The notes: generated by a model from the letters alone, not told the origin. A DNA stretch of 64,000 bases from Pseudomonadota bacterium (GCA_018240405.1 JAFEFW010000614.1:31795-95794); one strand, 5' to 3'. Positions 45,233 to 54,501 are shown, counted from the stretch's first letter. Translations and numbers: made by a program.

Positions 45233-46003
45233 TCAACCGGCTTCCTTCGCCTTCGCCGCCGCGAGATGGCGCATCCCGACGGAAACGTCGCGCCCAAGCG
45301 CAAGACCCTCTGCGAACGTCATTTCGCTCATGCGATAGAACATGTTCTTGGTCGCGGCCATCTGCACCGGATCAAGCTCTGCCCAGGTATCGGCGATGCG
45401 CAGCGCGGTCTCCAGCACGGTTTCCACCGGCACGACGCGGTTGACGAGACCGAGGCGGAGAGCCTCTTCAGCGCCGAGGTTACCGCCGAGGCTTATCAGC
45501 TCGAATGCGATCTTTGGGCCCACCTGCTTCAGCAGGCTGGTCATCACCCCGGTGGGCGTGAGGTGATGGTTCAGCTCCGGATAACCGAATTTCAGATTCT
45601 CGCCGGCCACCACCATATCGCAGCACACGGCAAAGGCCGCGCCACCGCCAATCGCCGCGCCATGAACTGCGGCCACCACCGGCTTCGACAGTTTACGCAG
45701 CAGGATCTGAATGCCGCCCATCAGCTCAGAGCGTAGAAGATTGCGCTTGACCGACTCCGGCGTCTGCTCGCCGCGGAACTCGCTGAGATCGGCGCCAGCG
45801 GAAAAGCCACGCCCATTGCCGGTCAACACCAGCGCGCGAACCTCATCGTCCTGATCAGCCACTGTGAGCGCGGCATGCAGCGCCAGCAACAAATCGGTGT
45901 TGAGTGCGTTCAGCTTCTCGGGGCGATTCATTCGCAAGATGCGCACCGCTCCCTGATGCTCAACGTGCAACACGCCAGTTATTCCGGTTGTCTGTTCGGA
46001 CAT
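45233..46003 (-). CDS. Enoyl-CoA hydratase/isomerase family protein
   Basis: A 256-residue crotonase-fold enzyme: ILRMNRPEKLNALNTDLLLAL, the oxyanion-hole motifs TGNGRGFSAGADLSEF and AAVHGAAIGGGAAFAVCCD, and KFGYPELNHHLTPTG, where the glutamate of the PEL triplet matches the catalytic position of true hydratases. So it is a better candidate for a real hydratase than the crotonase at 40931. ATG 46003 follows GGGAGACGG. It is 183 bases downstream of a luciferase-like gene on the same strand, repeating the crotonase/LLM pairing seen at 14.9-16.5 kb. Confidence 0.92.
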   Translation of the reverse strand: MSEQTTGITGVLHVEHQGAVRILRMNRPEKLNALNTDLLLALHAALTVADQDDEVRALVLTGNGRGFSAGADLSEFRGEQTPESVKRNLLRSELMGGIQILLRKLSKPVVAAVHGAAIGGGAAFAVCCDMVVAGENLKFGYPELNHHLTPTGVMTSLLKQVGPKIAFELISLGGNLGAEEALRLGLVNRVVPVETVLETALRIADTWAELDPVQMAATKNMFYRMSEMTFAEGLALGRDVSVGMRHLAAAKAKEAG

Positions 46004-46186
46004 CGTTCCGTCTCCCGACTCTGCCACCATGTCCCGCCAAGCGCCCAGACGCCACGACCGGACCGTGCACTCCCGAGCGCTATGCGCCACTCCGGTGGCG
46101 CCGGCCGGTGAGCTTACCGGCCGGCGCCCAACCAATCGACAGCAGCAATGCCCCTACATGGCCCGCGAAGTGCCTGCGCGTTGCCG

Positions 46187-47386
46187 CTACACTTCCACCT
46201 TTCCGGTATGCAGCTTCAGCCGCATATGGTCCGGCACCTCCTGTCCGGCGTCGGTGAACGCCTTGCGGATGGCGCCCATCTGCGGCCCAAAGATGCCCAT
46301 TCGGTTGTCGCTACACCATTCGCGGGAATCCGTCGGCGCGTCCAGGCTACCCTGGAAGCGCGGCATCACCCAGCGGGCAAACAGCTCGTAGCTCTCCAGC
46401 GTGTTCTTGCGATTCGCCCATTCATGCGAGCGGAACAGAACCGCTCCGGCGCCGCCGCCGGTGAAACCGAGCAGACGCTCGATCCCTTTGGCGATTGTTT
46501 CGGGCGAGCCGACCAACGTGGAGCCGGCCGCGAGTCCCTCGGCCAGCGGGTTCTCGCTGCGCATCGGCGGGCGGCCGAGTGTCTCGGAGAAGTAGGACAG
46601 GGTTTCGACACGCTCGCCAGCGCGGACCTGCGCCATAGCCTCCTCATCCGTTTCGGCGCAGTGCATGTTGACGACGAGGCGCCAGTCGTCGCGCCTCACC
46701 GACTTGCCATATTTCGCCGCCTCGGCTTCGCACATCCTCCAGTAGTCAGCGAGCTTGGCCGATCCGCCTGGCAGCCCGGCGCCAAGCGACAGCATGCCGA
46801 CGCCGTGCTTACCGGCCGCCAATGCGCCGGCCGGCGTGGTCGCGGATGCCACCGCAATCGGGAAGCCGCCCTTGGTCCAGGGCTTCAGGTGCAGGCGCGC
46901 CTCGCGCAGTTCGAACCAGTCAGTCTTCAGCGACACTGGTTCCTGGCCGGCGAGCAGGGCCATGATGGCGCCAAGCGATTCATCCATCATGCGGCGCTGC
47001 GCATCCGCCTCGATGCCCATCATGTAGGCGTCAGACACCAGTGCGCCCGGCCCAACACCCAGCATCGCGCGGCCGCGGGTCATGTGGTCGAGCTGCACGA
47101 AACGCTGTGCCACCATCAGTGGGTGGTGGTAGGGCAGCGAGGTCACGCCGGACCCCAGCATGATGCTGCGGGTGCGCTCAGCCGCAACGCCAATGAAGAT
47201 CTCCGGCGACGCGATGATCTCCCACCCGGCGGAGTGGTGTTCGCCGATCCAGGCCTCATCATAGCCGAGGTGATCAAGCCACTGGATCAGTTCCAGGTCG
47301 CGGTTCAGCGACAATGTCGGGTTGTCGCCGACGCGGTGGAATGGCGCGAGGAAGATGCCGAAGCGCAGGCCCTCATGCGTAGCCAT
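46187..47386 (-). CDS. LLM-class flavin-dependent oxidoreductase (long luciferase-like)
   Basis: A 399-residue TIM-barrel flavin monooxygenase of the luciferase superfamily. The N-terminus FGIFLAPFHRVGDNPTLSLNRDLELIQWLDHLGYDEAWIGEHH is that of the long-chain alkanal/limonene-type branch, followed by MLGSGVTSLPYHHPLMVAQRFVQLDHMTRGRAMLGVGPGAL. An insert around residues 200-300 distinguishes it from the 274-residue enzyme at 15682. A reduced flavin would be supplied by a separate reductase, not seen here. ATG 47386 follows GGAAGGAC. It is divergent from the sensor kinase. Confidence 0.92.
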   Translation of the reverse strand: MATHEGLRFGIFLAPFHRVGDNPTLSLNRDLELIQWLDHLGYDEAWIGEHHSAGWEIIASPEIFIGVAAERTRSIMLGSGVTSLPYHHPLMVAQRFVQLDHMTRGRAMLGVGPGALVSDAYMMGIEADAQRRMMDESLGAIMALLAGQEPVSLKTDWFELREARLHLKPWTKGGFPIAVASATTPAGALAAGKHGVGMLSLGAGLPGGSAKLADYWRMCEAEAAKYGKSVRRDDWRLVVNMHCAETDEEAMAQVRAGERVETLSYFSETLGRPPMRSENPLAEGLAAGSTLVGSPETIAKGIERLLGFTGGGAGAVLFRSHEWANRKNTLESYELFARWVMPRFQGSLDAPTDSREWCSDNRMGIFGPQMGAIRKAFTDAGQEVPDHMRLKLHTGKVEV

Positions 47387-47671
47387 GGTGGAAGTCCTTC
47401 CGGAGTGATGACTGCCTGACGGTGGCCAAGGTGGCGGGGACGGTCAAGGCGGGCGCCAGAGAAAGCTGTGTATGTTGGGCAGGCCGTGAGCTTCCTGCGC
47501 CGGCAGAGCGCGGGCAGCACCGGATGTGGTCAAATCAGTAACGGTTCCCGCGGCTGAATTGCAAAATATCTGTAGTGCCCAGCCTCTCGCAAACGTGATG
47601 CGAGGCTCGTTGTTTGAGCATTACGCCATCCATTGCAAATCATATCCAGGCGGTGATCCCGGAGGAAAAGG

Positions 47672-50600
47672 GTGAACGAGCAGGAGACGCTGTCGGCTAC
47701 GGATGTGTCGTCCCAGGCACCAGGCTGGGGCGAGCGTGTCGCCGTCGCGCAATATCAGCTTCTCGGGCTGGTCGCAGAGCACCGTTCCTTGGCACAGTGC
47801 CTGGAGGCGGTCACCGCCGCCGTGGCCGGCCTGCATCCCGGTACGCGGGCCTGCATCCTGCTCGCCGACGAGACCCGTACCGCGTTTGCGGCTATGGTTT
47901 CGGCCAATGTGCCCCAAAGTTTCGGTGCAGGCGTGGCAAAGCCGACGATTGCGGAGCCAGCTATCGGCATCTGCGATATCGCGCTTCACCGGGGTGAGCC
48001 GATGGCCTGTGCCGATATTGCGGCCGACCCGGACTGCACGCCGGCATGGCGCGCCCTCTGCCTGGCCCACGGCATTTACGCCTGCTACGCGCAGCCGGTC
48101 ATGGGGCGGGACAACCGCGCGCTCGCATCGCTGATGCTCTGCTTCAGTGAGCCGCGCATAGCCGATGACCGCGAGCGGCAGGTTGCTGGTTTCGGTGCGC
48201 GCATAGCCGCGCTCGCCATCGAACAGGCCGCGGCGGAACGCCGCCGCGAGGTAGAGGATACGCGCCAGCAGCAGGTGTTCGAACAGGCCCCCGGCTTCAT
48301 CTGCACAATGAGCGGCCCGGACCACGTCTTCACCTTTGTGAATGCGGCGCATCGGCGCCTGTTCAACAGCGCGGACTGGATCGGCAAGCCGGCACGCGAG
48401 GCATTCCCCGAGGGCGTGGGCCAGGGATTTTTCGAACTTCTCGACAAGGTCTACGCCACCGGCGTGCGCTACACGGCGCACGCGGCGCCGATCCGCCAAC
48501 GGCCGGACCTGGATGGTGCCGAAACAATACGGCTGCTGGATTTCGTCTATGCCCCGATCGTCGAGGCCGACGGTCAGGTCAGTGGCATCTTCTGCGAAGG
48601 CCAGGACGTCACGGAGCGCGTCAGGGCCGAAGAACTCGTGCGCCGCAATAATGAAACGTTTTCCGGTTTGATTCATAACGCGCCGTTTGGCGTTTACGTC
48701 ATCGACGCCGATTTCCGCCTCGTGCACGCAAGTCAGGTCGCATTGCGCGCCTTCGGCCTGGACCCGCTCATCGGACTCGACCTTGCCGATGCCCTCCGAG
48801 CCATCTGGCAGGAGCCATTCGCCAGCGAAGCGATCGGCAGGTTCCGCCACACTCTGGCGACCGGTGAACCTTATGTCGCCACCGACACGGTCGAGCAGCG
48901 GGCAGACCGCAACCAGGTCGAAGCCTACGATTGGCGGACGGAACGGATTGTCCTGCCCGACGGACAGTTCGGTGTCGTCTGCTACTTCTACGACCTAACG
49001 GAACGGCAGCGGTTCGAAGCGGAAATCCGGCGCAGCGAGGAGCGCCTGCGGGCTTTGGTCACCGCCTCCAATTCCGGCTACCGGATGAACGCCGACTGGA
49101 CAGAAATGACCGAACTCGATGGCGCGGGTGTCCTGCGGGACACGAAAACGCCACGGCGGGACTGGCTGAACGAGTATATTCCCGAGGAAGACCAGCCGGA
49201 GGTGCTGCGCGTCATCGACGCGGCGATCCGTTCCGGCACCATGTTCGAACTGGAACACCACGTCCGGCTCGCGGATGGCAGCCTCGGCTGGACTCATTCC
49301 CGCGCCGTGCCGATCCGTAACGCGGCGGGCGAAATTGCCGAATGGTTTGGCATTGCCCGCGACGCGACGGAGCGCAAGAAGGCAGAATTAGCGCTGGCAC
49401 GTAGCGAGGAATTCAGCCGCCGGATTCTCGCCAGCTCGAACGACTGCATCAAAGTATTGGGCCTCGACGGCCGCCTGGAGTCGCTCAGCGAAGGCGGCAC
49501 GCGCCGCCTTCAAATCACCAATCTCCCTGCCCTGCTGGGCCAGCCATGGACCGACATTATCGAGGCCGAGGACCGGCAGGCGGCGCAGCGTGCGGTACTG
49601 GGTGCCGCGGGCGGGGAGACCCGCCGTATCGAAGTACGCACGCGTGATGTCAGCGGACAGCTTCTGCATTGGGACTCCATCCTGACGCCGATCATGGGAC
49701 ACGACGGCCACCCTGAAAAAGTGCTGGTCGTCTCACGGGACACCAGTGAACGGATGCAGGCCGAAGCCGAGACGCGGCGGCGGAATGAGCAACTGCAAAG
49801 GCTGGCACAGGGCGCGCTCGCGGTGGCCCGCGCCCCGACGCTGCAGGACACGCTTGAGGCTACCGCTTGGGCGGCGCGCATGGTGGTGCAAACGCACCAG
49901 GCCGTGGTCGCCCTGAAACGGGGTGACGACTGGCGGCAGGCAAGCGTGGTACCCGCGCCGGGCGGCATGTACGCCGCCTGGCGCGATGACAACATCGCGC
50001 CCGACGGATCGGGCATCGAGGCCCTGGTCTGCGAGACGAACCAGCCACTACGGCTGACCCAGGCGGAGCTGGAAGCGCACCCACGCTGGCAACGCTCCGG
50101 CACCGATACGGGTGGACGCCCGGAGCCGCGGGGATGGCTTGCCGCCCCGCTGATCGCCCGGGATGGGCACAACATCGGTTTCATCCAGCTTACGGACAAA
50201 CAGGATGGCAGCGAGTTCGACGGCACCGATGAAGCGATACTGACGCAGCTGGCGCAAATTGCGGCGGCGGCGATCGAGCAGACGCAGACCGAAGAAGCCC
50301 TGCGTCGCAGTGAACAGCGGATGCAACTTGCGCAGGCCGGGGCTCAGATCGGTGTCTGGGACTGGGATAGTGCGACCAACACGATCACCTGGACGCCGGA
50401 GATGTACGCGCTTCTCGACGTCGACCCTGACACGCCCGCCGATCGGCTCTATGCGGCCTGGTTCGACAACATGCATCCGGAAGATCGGCAGGCAGCAGCA
50501 GACCAGATTCGTGACCGGGCTCGGGATGGTGAGCCGTTCTCGATGACCTACAGGATTGTGCGGCGGGATGGACAAATCCGCTGGATCGGCTCGCGGGCGG

Positions 50601-52192
50601 CCGCGACGCTGGACGCCACTGGCCGACCGACGCGGATCACCGGCGTCAACATCGACATTACCGCCCAGCGCGCGGTCGAGGACCGGTTGCGTGGGGAGGT
50701 CGCGCAGCGGACCCGCGAGCGGGACCGGCTGTTTGAACTATCACAGGATCTGTTCGCCATCGCCGGCCTTGATGGCGCGCTGCGCGCGGTTAACCCGGCG
50801 TGGTCATCGCTGCTGGGATATACGGATGCGGAGCTTCTGGCGATGCCGGGGCTGACCTTGACACATCCGGCAGACCGCGAACGGGCTGCGCAAAAGGTCG
50901 CCAGGCTGCGCTTGGGTGAACCGCTGCGCAATAACGAAGACCGAGTGATTGCCAAGAACGGCGCGGTTCATTGGATCTCCTGGACCGCGGTGCCCGACCT
51001 GGAAGCGGGGCTGTGCTATGTGGTCGGGCGAGACGTGACGCAGGACCGCGCGCGGGAGGAGGCGTTGCGGCAATCACAGAAGATGGAGGCAGTCGGGCAC
51101 CTGACGGGCGGCATCGCACACGACTTCAACAACCTGTTGCAGGGCCTGGTCGGCAGCCTCGACCTGATCCGGCGGAAGCCGGACAATCGCGAACGCGTGC
51201 TGCAATGGGCTGAGGCCGGCATGCAGGCCGCGGAACGCGGTACCAAGCTGACCGGCCAGTTGCTGGCCTTCGCGCGGTCGCAGAAGCTGGAAACCAAACC
51301 AGTGGCGCCGGACCGGCTGATCACAGCCATGCAGGAGATGCTGGCTCGTACGCTGGGACCGACGGTCGTGGTGCAGACACACCTGACTGCGGGCCCGGCA
51401 CAGGTGCTGGCCGATGAAGTGCAGCTGGAGATGGCGCTGCTCAACCTCGCCATTAACGCGCGCGACGCGATGGACGGAACGGGCAACCTCAGCATCGCGA
51501 CAAGGACCCTTGCCATTGCCGGCGATTCGGAGCTTGCCGACGGGGACTATGTGGAGATCACGGTGTCTGACAAGGGCTCCGGCATGTCGCCCGAAGTACT
51601 GGCCCGGGTATTCGACCCGTTTTTCACTACCAAGGGTGTCGGCAAAGGTACCGGTCTGGGACTAAGCCAGGTCTACGGGTCGGTGCGGCAGGCTGGCGGC
51701 GCGGTACGGATCGACAGCGAGGTCGGGCGTGGCACGACGGTCCGGCTGCTGATGCCTTGCACTGCGCCGGGCTGCGACACCTCTGACGAGGCGATGCCGG
51801 CACCGCTGGTGGAGAACCGCGCCGCCAAAGTCGTGGTCATCGATGATGATCCCTCGGTGCGGCAGTTCCTGTCCGACTCGCTTGACCTGCTCGGCTATCA
51901 CGTGGCCGCGGCCGAGGACGGCCCAACAGGCATCACACTGATCGACGACGAGGCCCCGGACCTGGTTGTCGTTGACTTCGCAATGCCTGGCATGACCGGC
52001 GCGGAGGTCGCGCGCATCCTGCAGGCGCGGTGGCCTGCGCTGCCGATCGTGTTTGCCAGCGGCTATGCAGAGACCAATGCCATCGAGGCGGCAGCCGGCG
52101 CGGATGCGCTGCTGCTGCGCAAGCCATTCAAGCTCGACGATCTGCAGCAGACTCTGGAGGCGGCGCTCAGCCGAGCACAGAGGCGGGACTGA
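47672..52192 (+). CDS. Hybrid sensor histidine kinase/response regulator with multiple PAS and GAF domains
   Basis: A 1506-residue soluble signalling protein with no membrane helix. In order: GAF (about 25-190), four PAS (195-310, 325-445, 450-570, 575-695), GAF (700-865), two PAS (870-1000, 1010-1130), HisKA with GGIAHDFNN (His1150), HATPase (about 1245-1360, DKGSGMSPE, GKGTGLGLSQVYG) and a C-terminal receiver KVVVIDDDPSVR (phospho-Asp about 1435 in VVDFAMPG). The HDFNNLL box is that of the HWE-like/FixL-type family that phosphorylates its own receiver. GTG 47672 follows GGAGGAAAAG. No output regulator is adjacent. An imperfect hairpin (47581-47606) lies in the leader. The signal is unknown; PAS domains may bind haem, flavin or ligands. 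Confidence 0.93.
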   Translation: MNEQETLSATDVSSQAPGWGERVAVAQYQLLGLVAEHRSLAQCLEAVTAAVAGLHPGTRACILLADETRTAFAAMVSANVPQSFGAGVAKPTIAEPAIGICDIALHRGEPMACADIAADPDCTPAWRALCLAHGIYACYAQPVMGRDNRALASLMLCFSEPRIADDRERQVAGFGARIAALAIEQAAAERRREVEDTRQQQVFEQAPGFICTMSGPDHVFTFVNAAHRRLFNSADWIGKPAREAFPEGVGQGFFELLDKVYATGVRYTAHAAPIRQRPDLDGAETIRLLDFVYAPIVEADGQVSGIFCEGQDVTERVRAEELVRRNNETFSGLIHNAPFGVYVIDADFRLVHASQVALRAFGLDPLIGLDLADALRAIWQEPFASEAIGRFRHTLATGEPYVATDTVEQRADRNQVEAYDWRTERIVLPDGQFGVVCYFYDLTERQRFEAEIRRSEERLRALVTASNSGYRMNADWTEMTELDGAGVLRDTKTPRRDWLNEYIPEEDQPEVLRVIDAAIRSGTMFELEHHVRLADGSLGWTHSRAVPIRNAAGEIAEWFGIARDATERKKAELALARSEEFSRRILASSNDCIKVLGLDGRLESLSEGGTRRLQITNLPALLGQPWTDIIEAEDRQAAQRAVLGAAGGETRRIEVRTRDVSGQLLHWDSILTPIMGHDGHPEKVLVVSRDTSERMQAEAETRRRNEQLQRLAQGALAVARAPTLQDTLEATAWAARMVVQTHQAVVALKRGDDWRQASVVPAPGGMYAAWRDDNIAPDGSGIEALVCETNQPLRLTQAELEAHPRWQRSGTDTGGRPEPRGWLAAPLIARDGHNIGFIQLTDKQDGSEFDGTDEAILTQLAQIAAAAIEQTQTEEALRRSEQRMQLAQAGAQIGVWDWDSATNTITWTPEMYALLDVDPDTPADRLYAAWFDNMHPEDRQAAADQIRDRARDGEPFSMTYRIVRRDGQIRWIGSRAAATLDATGRPTRITGVNIDITAQRAVEDRLRGEVAQRTRERDRLFELSQDLFAIAGLDGALRAVNPAWSSLLGYTDAELLAMPGLTLTHPADRERAAQKVARLRLGEPLRNNEDRVIAKNGAVHWISWTAVPDLEAGLCYVVGRDVTQDRAREEALRQSQKMEAVGHLTGGIAHDFNNLLQGLVGSLDLIRRKPDNRERVLQWAEAGMQAAERGTKLTGQLLAFARSQKLETKPVAPDRLITAMQEMLARTLGPTVVVQTHLTAGPAQVLADEVQLEMALLNLAINARDAMDGTGNLSIATRTLAIAGDSELADGDYVEITVSDKGSGMSPEVLARVFDPFFTTKGVGKGTGLGLSQVYGSVRQAGGAVRIDSEVGRGTTVRLLMPCTAPGCDTSDEAMPAPLVENRAAKVVVIDDDPSVRQFLSDSLDLLGYHVAAAEDGPTGITLIDDEAPDLVVVDFAMPGMTGAEVARILQARWPALPIVFASGYAETNAIEAAAGADALLLRKPFKLDDLQQTLEAALSRAQRRD

Positions 52193-52220
52193 GCGACGGG
52201 ATGGCCCTGTTATCCGTTGG

Positions 52221-52946
52221 TCACTCCCAGGCCGCGTCCACCACACGGCCATCTTCGCCGATTACCAGGGTCAGCCGCCCAGGATTGCGCCCGAGATCGC
52301 TGATCCCGTCATTCGGACGGATGATGCGAGCGTTTGGTGGCAAATCCTCCTGCCGCAGCACCTGGTCCTGCGGCACACCCGCCGGCACAGCCTCGCCTTT
52401 CGCAACATACTGACGGCCAATGCACGGCTTGCACGGATCGGCCGGCACCGTGACCTCGACCACGCCAGGCAGCGATTTTAGCAGCACGGAGTTCGTTGCG
52501 CTGCGGACGCGGACCGCCTTGTAGGGATGGTCAGCCGGCAGCGGCATCAGGGCGTGGATCGGCACGTACCCGGTCGGTGCCGACGACTCCGCGGGCGGCT
52601 GCGCGACCAGCACCAGGTTCAGCACCTGATCGGACGGCGATCCGCGCGTCAGCGGCACCAGTTCGCCATGGGTCCAGCCCTCGCTTGCGACCAGTCCGGA
52701 GACAACCACCAAGTCGAATCCCGGCTTGACCTTGGTCCGCACGACCTCGACGCCGGTGATGGTCAGTACCGGAACCGGCTCCTCCTGCTCCGTCGCCGTG
52801 TCCGGCGCCGCGGACCCATGCGCAGCCGCCGCCGGCGGGGCTGGTTGCGATTGCGCCATCGCCGCCATCCCGGCAGGCCACAGCAGGGTCAGGCCGAAGC
52901 ACGCGGCAAGCAGGGGCGCAGAGTTCACGCAGCGGAGGTCTGGCAT
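52221..52946 (-). CDS. Secreted protein of the RiPP locus with C-terminal I78 inhibitor-like domain
   Basis: A 241-residue protein with a Sec signal peptide (LLAACFGLTLLWPAGMAAMA, cut before QSQP) and a Pro/Ala-rich linker. A beta-rich central region (about 55-165) follows, with VLTITGVEVVRTKVKPGFDL and GWTHGELVPL, for which I recognise no family. After DPCKPC, residues 175-241 carry LPPNARIIRP and GRLTLVIGEDGRVVDAAW, which resemble the ending of I78-type elastase inhibitors (LPxxxRVIxPG...RLNxxxDxxGxIxxV). Its start overlaps the radical SAM gene by 22 bases, so it belongs to the RiPP operon. It is not the periplasmic binding protein often found with GRRM systems. Role inferred: chaperone, peptidase inhibitor or immunity. 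Confidence 0.72.
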   Translation of the reverse strand: MPDLRCVNSAPLLAACFGLTLLWPAGMAAMAQSQPAPPAAAAHGSAAPDTATEQEEPVPVLTITGVEVVRTKVKPGFDLVVVSGLVASEGWTHGELVPLTRGSPSDQVLNLVLVAQPPAESSAPTGYVPIHALMPLPADHPYKAVRVRSATNSVLLKSLPGVVEVTVPADPCKPCIGRQYVAKGEAVPAGVPQDQVLRQEDLPPNARIIRPNDGISDLGRNPGRLTLVIGEDGRVVDAAWE

Positions 52947-54118
52947 GGCGCTCTCCCGTGGGACGCAGAGGACGGATCGTCAATCTGCTGCAAGACAGGA
53001 TCAATCCGCTCGAGAGCGTCAAGGATTAGATCGGTGGGCACCATCTGCGTCAGCTCGCAGAATCGCGTCCGGTCGCTGTCAAAGCCGCCATTTTCGGTCA
53101 GTTTGTTGACCGGTGCGCCGCCGCCACAGACGGAGAAATATTCGCAGGTGGCACGGCAACGTTCCACACCTGTTGCGATGTCGCGCCACAGACGTTGCAT
53201 GCTCCGCCCTGCCAGCATCTCCGGCAGCGTGTGTGTATGAACGTTGCCAACGATGAAGTCCGCATAGCGCGCGTCCCGCAGGCCCAGCAGTTCCGGCGAG
53301 AAGCTTGACACGTCGCCGTTGGCGGCAACGTTGACCATACCAAAGGGAACGACCTGCTCGTTGCGCATGTCGATCTCATCGGGGCGCACGATACGCGGCA
53401 GCATAGCGTCGATCTCGCGGATGAACCGGACGGTGCCGGCAGTGCGCGCCGCGCGCCAGAACCGGTCAAGGAACGCGGCGAAGCGATTGCGCAGGCCAGC
53501 TTCGGCAAACAGGGATGATTCGTGCGCGCCCTCCGATTCCTCGACGTTGAAGCAGATCTGGTCGATGCCGGCGTCCTGGAAGAAGCGCAGCATGCCGTCC
53601 GGATCGCCCAGGCTTTCCGCCGTCAGCACTGAAATGACATGGAAGTCGACGCCGTGGCTCTGCAGGAGCCGGATGCCGTCCATGGTGCGGGCGAACGTGC
53701 CCTTGCCGCCGCGGGTCAGCCGGTGGCGGTCGTGCAGCGCTGCCGGCCCGTCCAGGCTGACGCCGACACCAACGTCGTAGGTTCGGAACAGCTCGCACCA
53801 GGCCGGGCTGATCAGCATGCCGTTGGTCTGGACCGCGTGGCGCAGGCGCAGCCCGGCGGGCGCCATGCCGGCGATCCGGTCGAATGCGTCACGGTACCAC
53901 GCCACGGGCATCACCAGCGGCTCGCCGGCGTGCCAGATCACATTCAGTTCGGGCGCGCACCAGCCGGAGTCGAACACGCGTACGAACGTTGCCTCGATAG
54001 TTTCATGCGTCATGACCGAGCGGTCGTTACGATTCGGCAGATAGCAGTAGGAGCAGGCGATGTTACAGAACGGCGTTGGCTGCAGGACCAGCGTTTCAAT
54101 AACCGGCGGTTCGGGCAT
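52925..54118 (-). CDS. Radical SAM/SPASM RiPP maturase, GRRM-type
   Basis: A 397-residue radical SAM enzyme. CNIACSYC (Cys18, 22, 25) binds the SAM 4Fe-4S cluster, with GEPLVM and the SAM-domain strands DVGVGVSLDGPAALHDRHR following. The SPASM region at the end has cysteines in VERCRATCEYFSVCGGGAPVNK and RFCELTQ for auxiliary clusters. This arrangement is that of the three-residue cyclophane-forming maturases, and by its precursor it fits the GRRM (Gly-rich repeat modification) group. It would cross-link the Trp ring to the Asn side chain in W-x-N motifs of the precursor. ATG 54118 overlaps the precursor stop by one base (TAATG), so translation is coupled. Confidence 0.93.
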   Translation of the reverse strand: MPEPPVIETLVLQPTPFCNIACSYCYLPNRNDRSVMTHETIEATFVRVFDSGWCAPELNVIWHAGEPLVMPVAWYRDAFDRIAGMAPAGLRLRHAVQTNGMLISPAWCELFRTYDVGVGVSLDGPAALHDRHRLTRGGKGTFARTMDGIRLLQSHGVDFHVISVLTAESLGDPDGMLRFFQDAGIDQICFNVEESEGAHESSLFAEAGLRNRFAAFLDRFWRAARTAGTVRFIREIDAMLPRIVRPDEIDMRNEQVVPFGMVNVAANGDVSSFSPELLGLRDARYADFIVGNVHTHTLPEMLAGRSMQRLWRDIATGVERCRATCEYFSVCGGGAPVNKLTENGGFDSDRTRFCELTQMVPTDLILDALERIDPVLQQIDDPSSASHGRAPCQTSAA

Positions 54119-54501
54119 TACCAGTTGCGCCAGAAATTAGGCCAGCCGCCATTGTGCCAGTTATTCCAGCCGCCATTGCCCCAGCCGTTGCGCCAGTTGC
54201 GCCACCCGCCATTGCCCCAGCCGCCGTTGCGCCAGCCTCCATTGCCCCAAAAGCGCGGACCCCAGTTGCCCCACCAGGCCTTGTGGATGTTCGGGTCGAC
54301 CTGCAGATCAGGCGTCTGCTCGAGGCCGAGCTTGGACACGGCGCTCCGGACAGCCTGAAGGCGGGCAGCGACGCCGGATTCGGAGTCGCTTCCGGGCGGC
54401 AGGGGCGGCTTGGCGGTGGCCGCCAGCGCCGAGGACATGCCGGCCGCGCCCAGAGGCAGCAGAGCCGCAAGCACCCGGATTGTACGCTGGATCGAACTCA
54501 T
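54118..54501 (-). CDS. GrrA/OscA-like RiPP precursor peptide with eleven W-x-N motifs
   Basis: A 127-residue precursor. Residues 1-28 are a Sec signal peptide (IRVLAALLPLGAAGMSSALA). A spacer of about 45 residues (LQAVRSAVSKLGLEQTPDLQ, then VDPNIH) probably acts as recognition leader. Residues 76-127 are nearly only Trp, Gly, Asn and Arg, with NGGW repeats. By count eleven W-x-N triplets occur: four WGN, four WRN, and WNN, WHN and WPN once each. The peptide ends NFWRNW. This matches the GrrA/OscA family but with Trp in place of the Phe/Tyr common in cyanobacterial members. GGAGGCAGGAGC precedes ATG 54501. The TAA stop is followed directly by the maturase gene. Confidence 0.9.
   Translation of the reverse strand: MSSIQRTIRVLAALLPLGAAGMSSALAATAKPPLPPGSDSESGVAARLQAVRSAVSKLGLEQTPDLQVDPNIHKAWWGNWGPRFWGNGGWRNGGWGNGGWRNWRNGWGNGGWNNWHNGGWPNFWRNW
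54121..54276 (-). repeat. Tandem W-x-N/NGGW coding repeat of the precursor core
   Basis: The core is also repetitive at DNA level: on the plus strand CCATTGCCCCAGCC and GTTGCGCCAG recur several times between about 54175 and 54250. This pattern allows copy number change by slippage or recombination. Confidence 0.75.

Noticed and set aside
54121-54276. CRISPR-like short repeats around 54.2 kb
   Set aside because: Repeats are short, without regular spacers, and encode the precursor peptide core.
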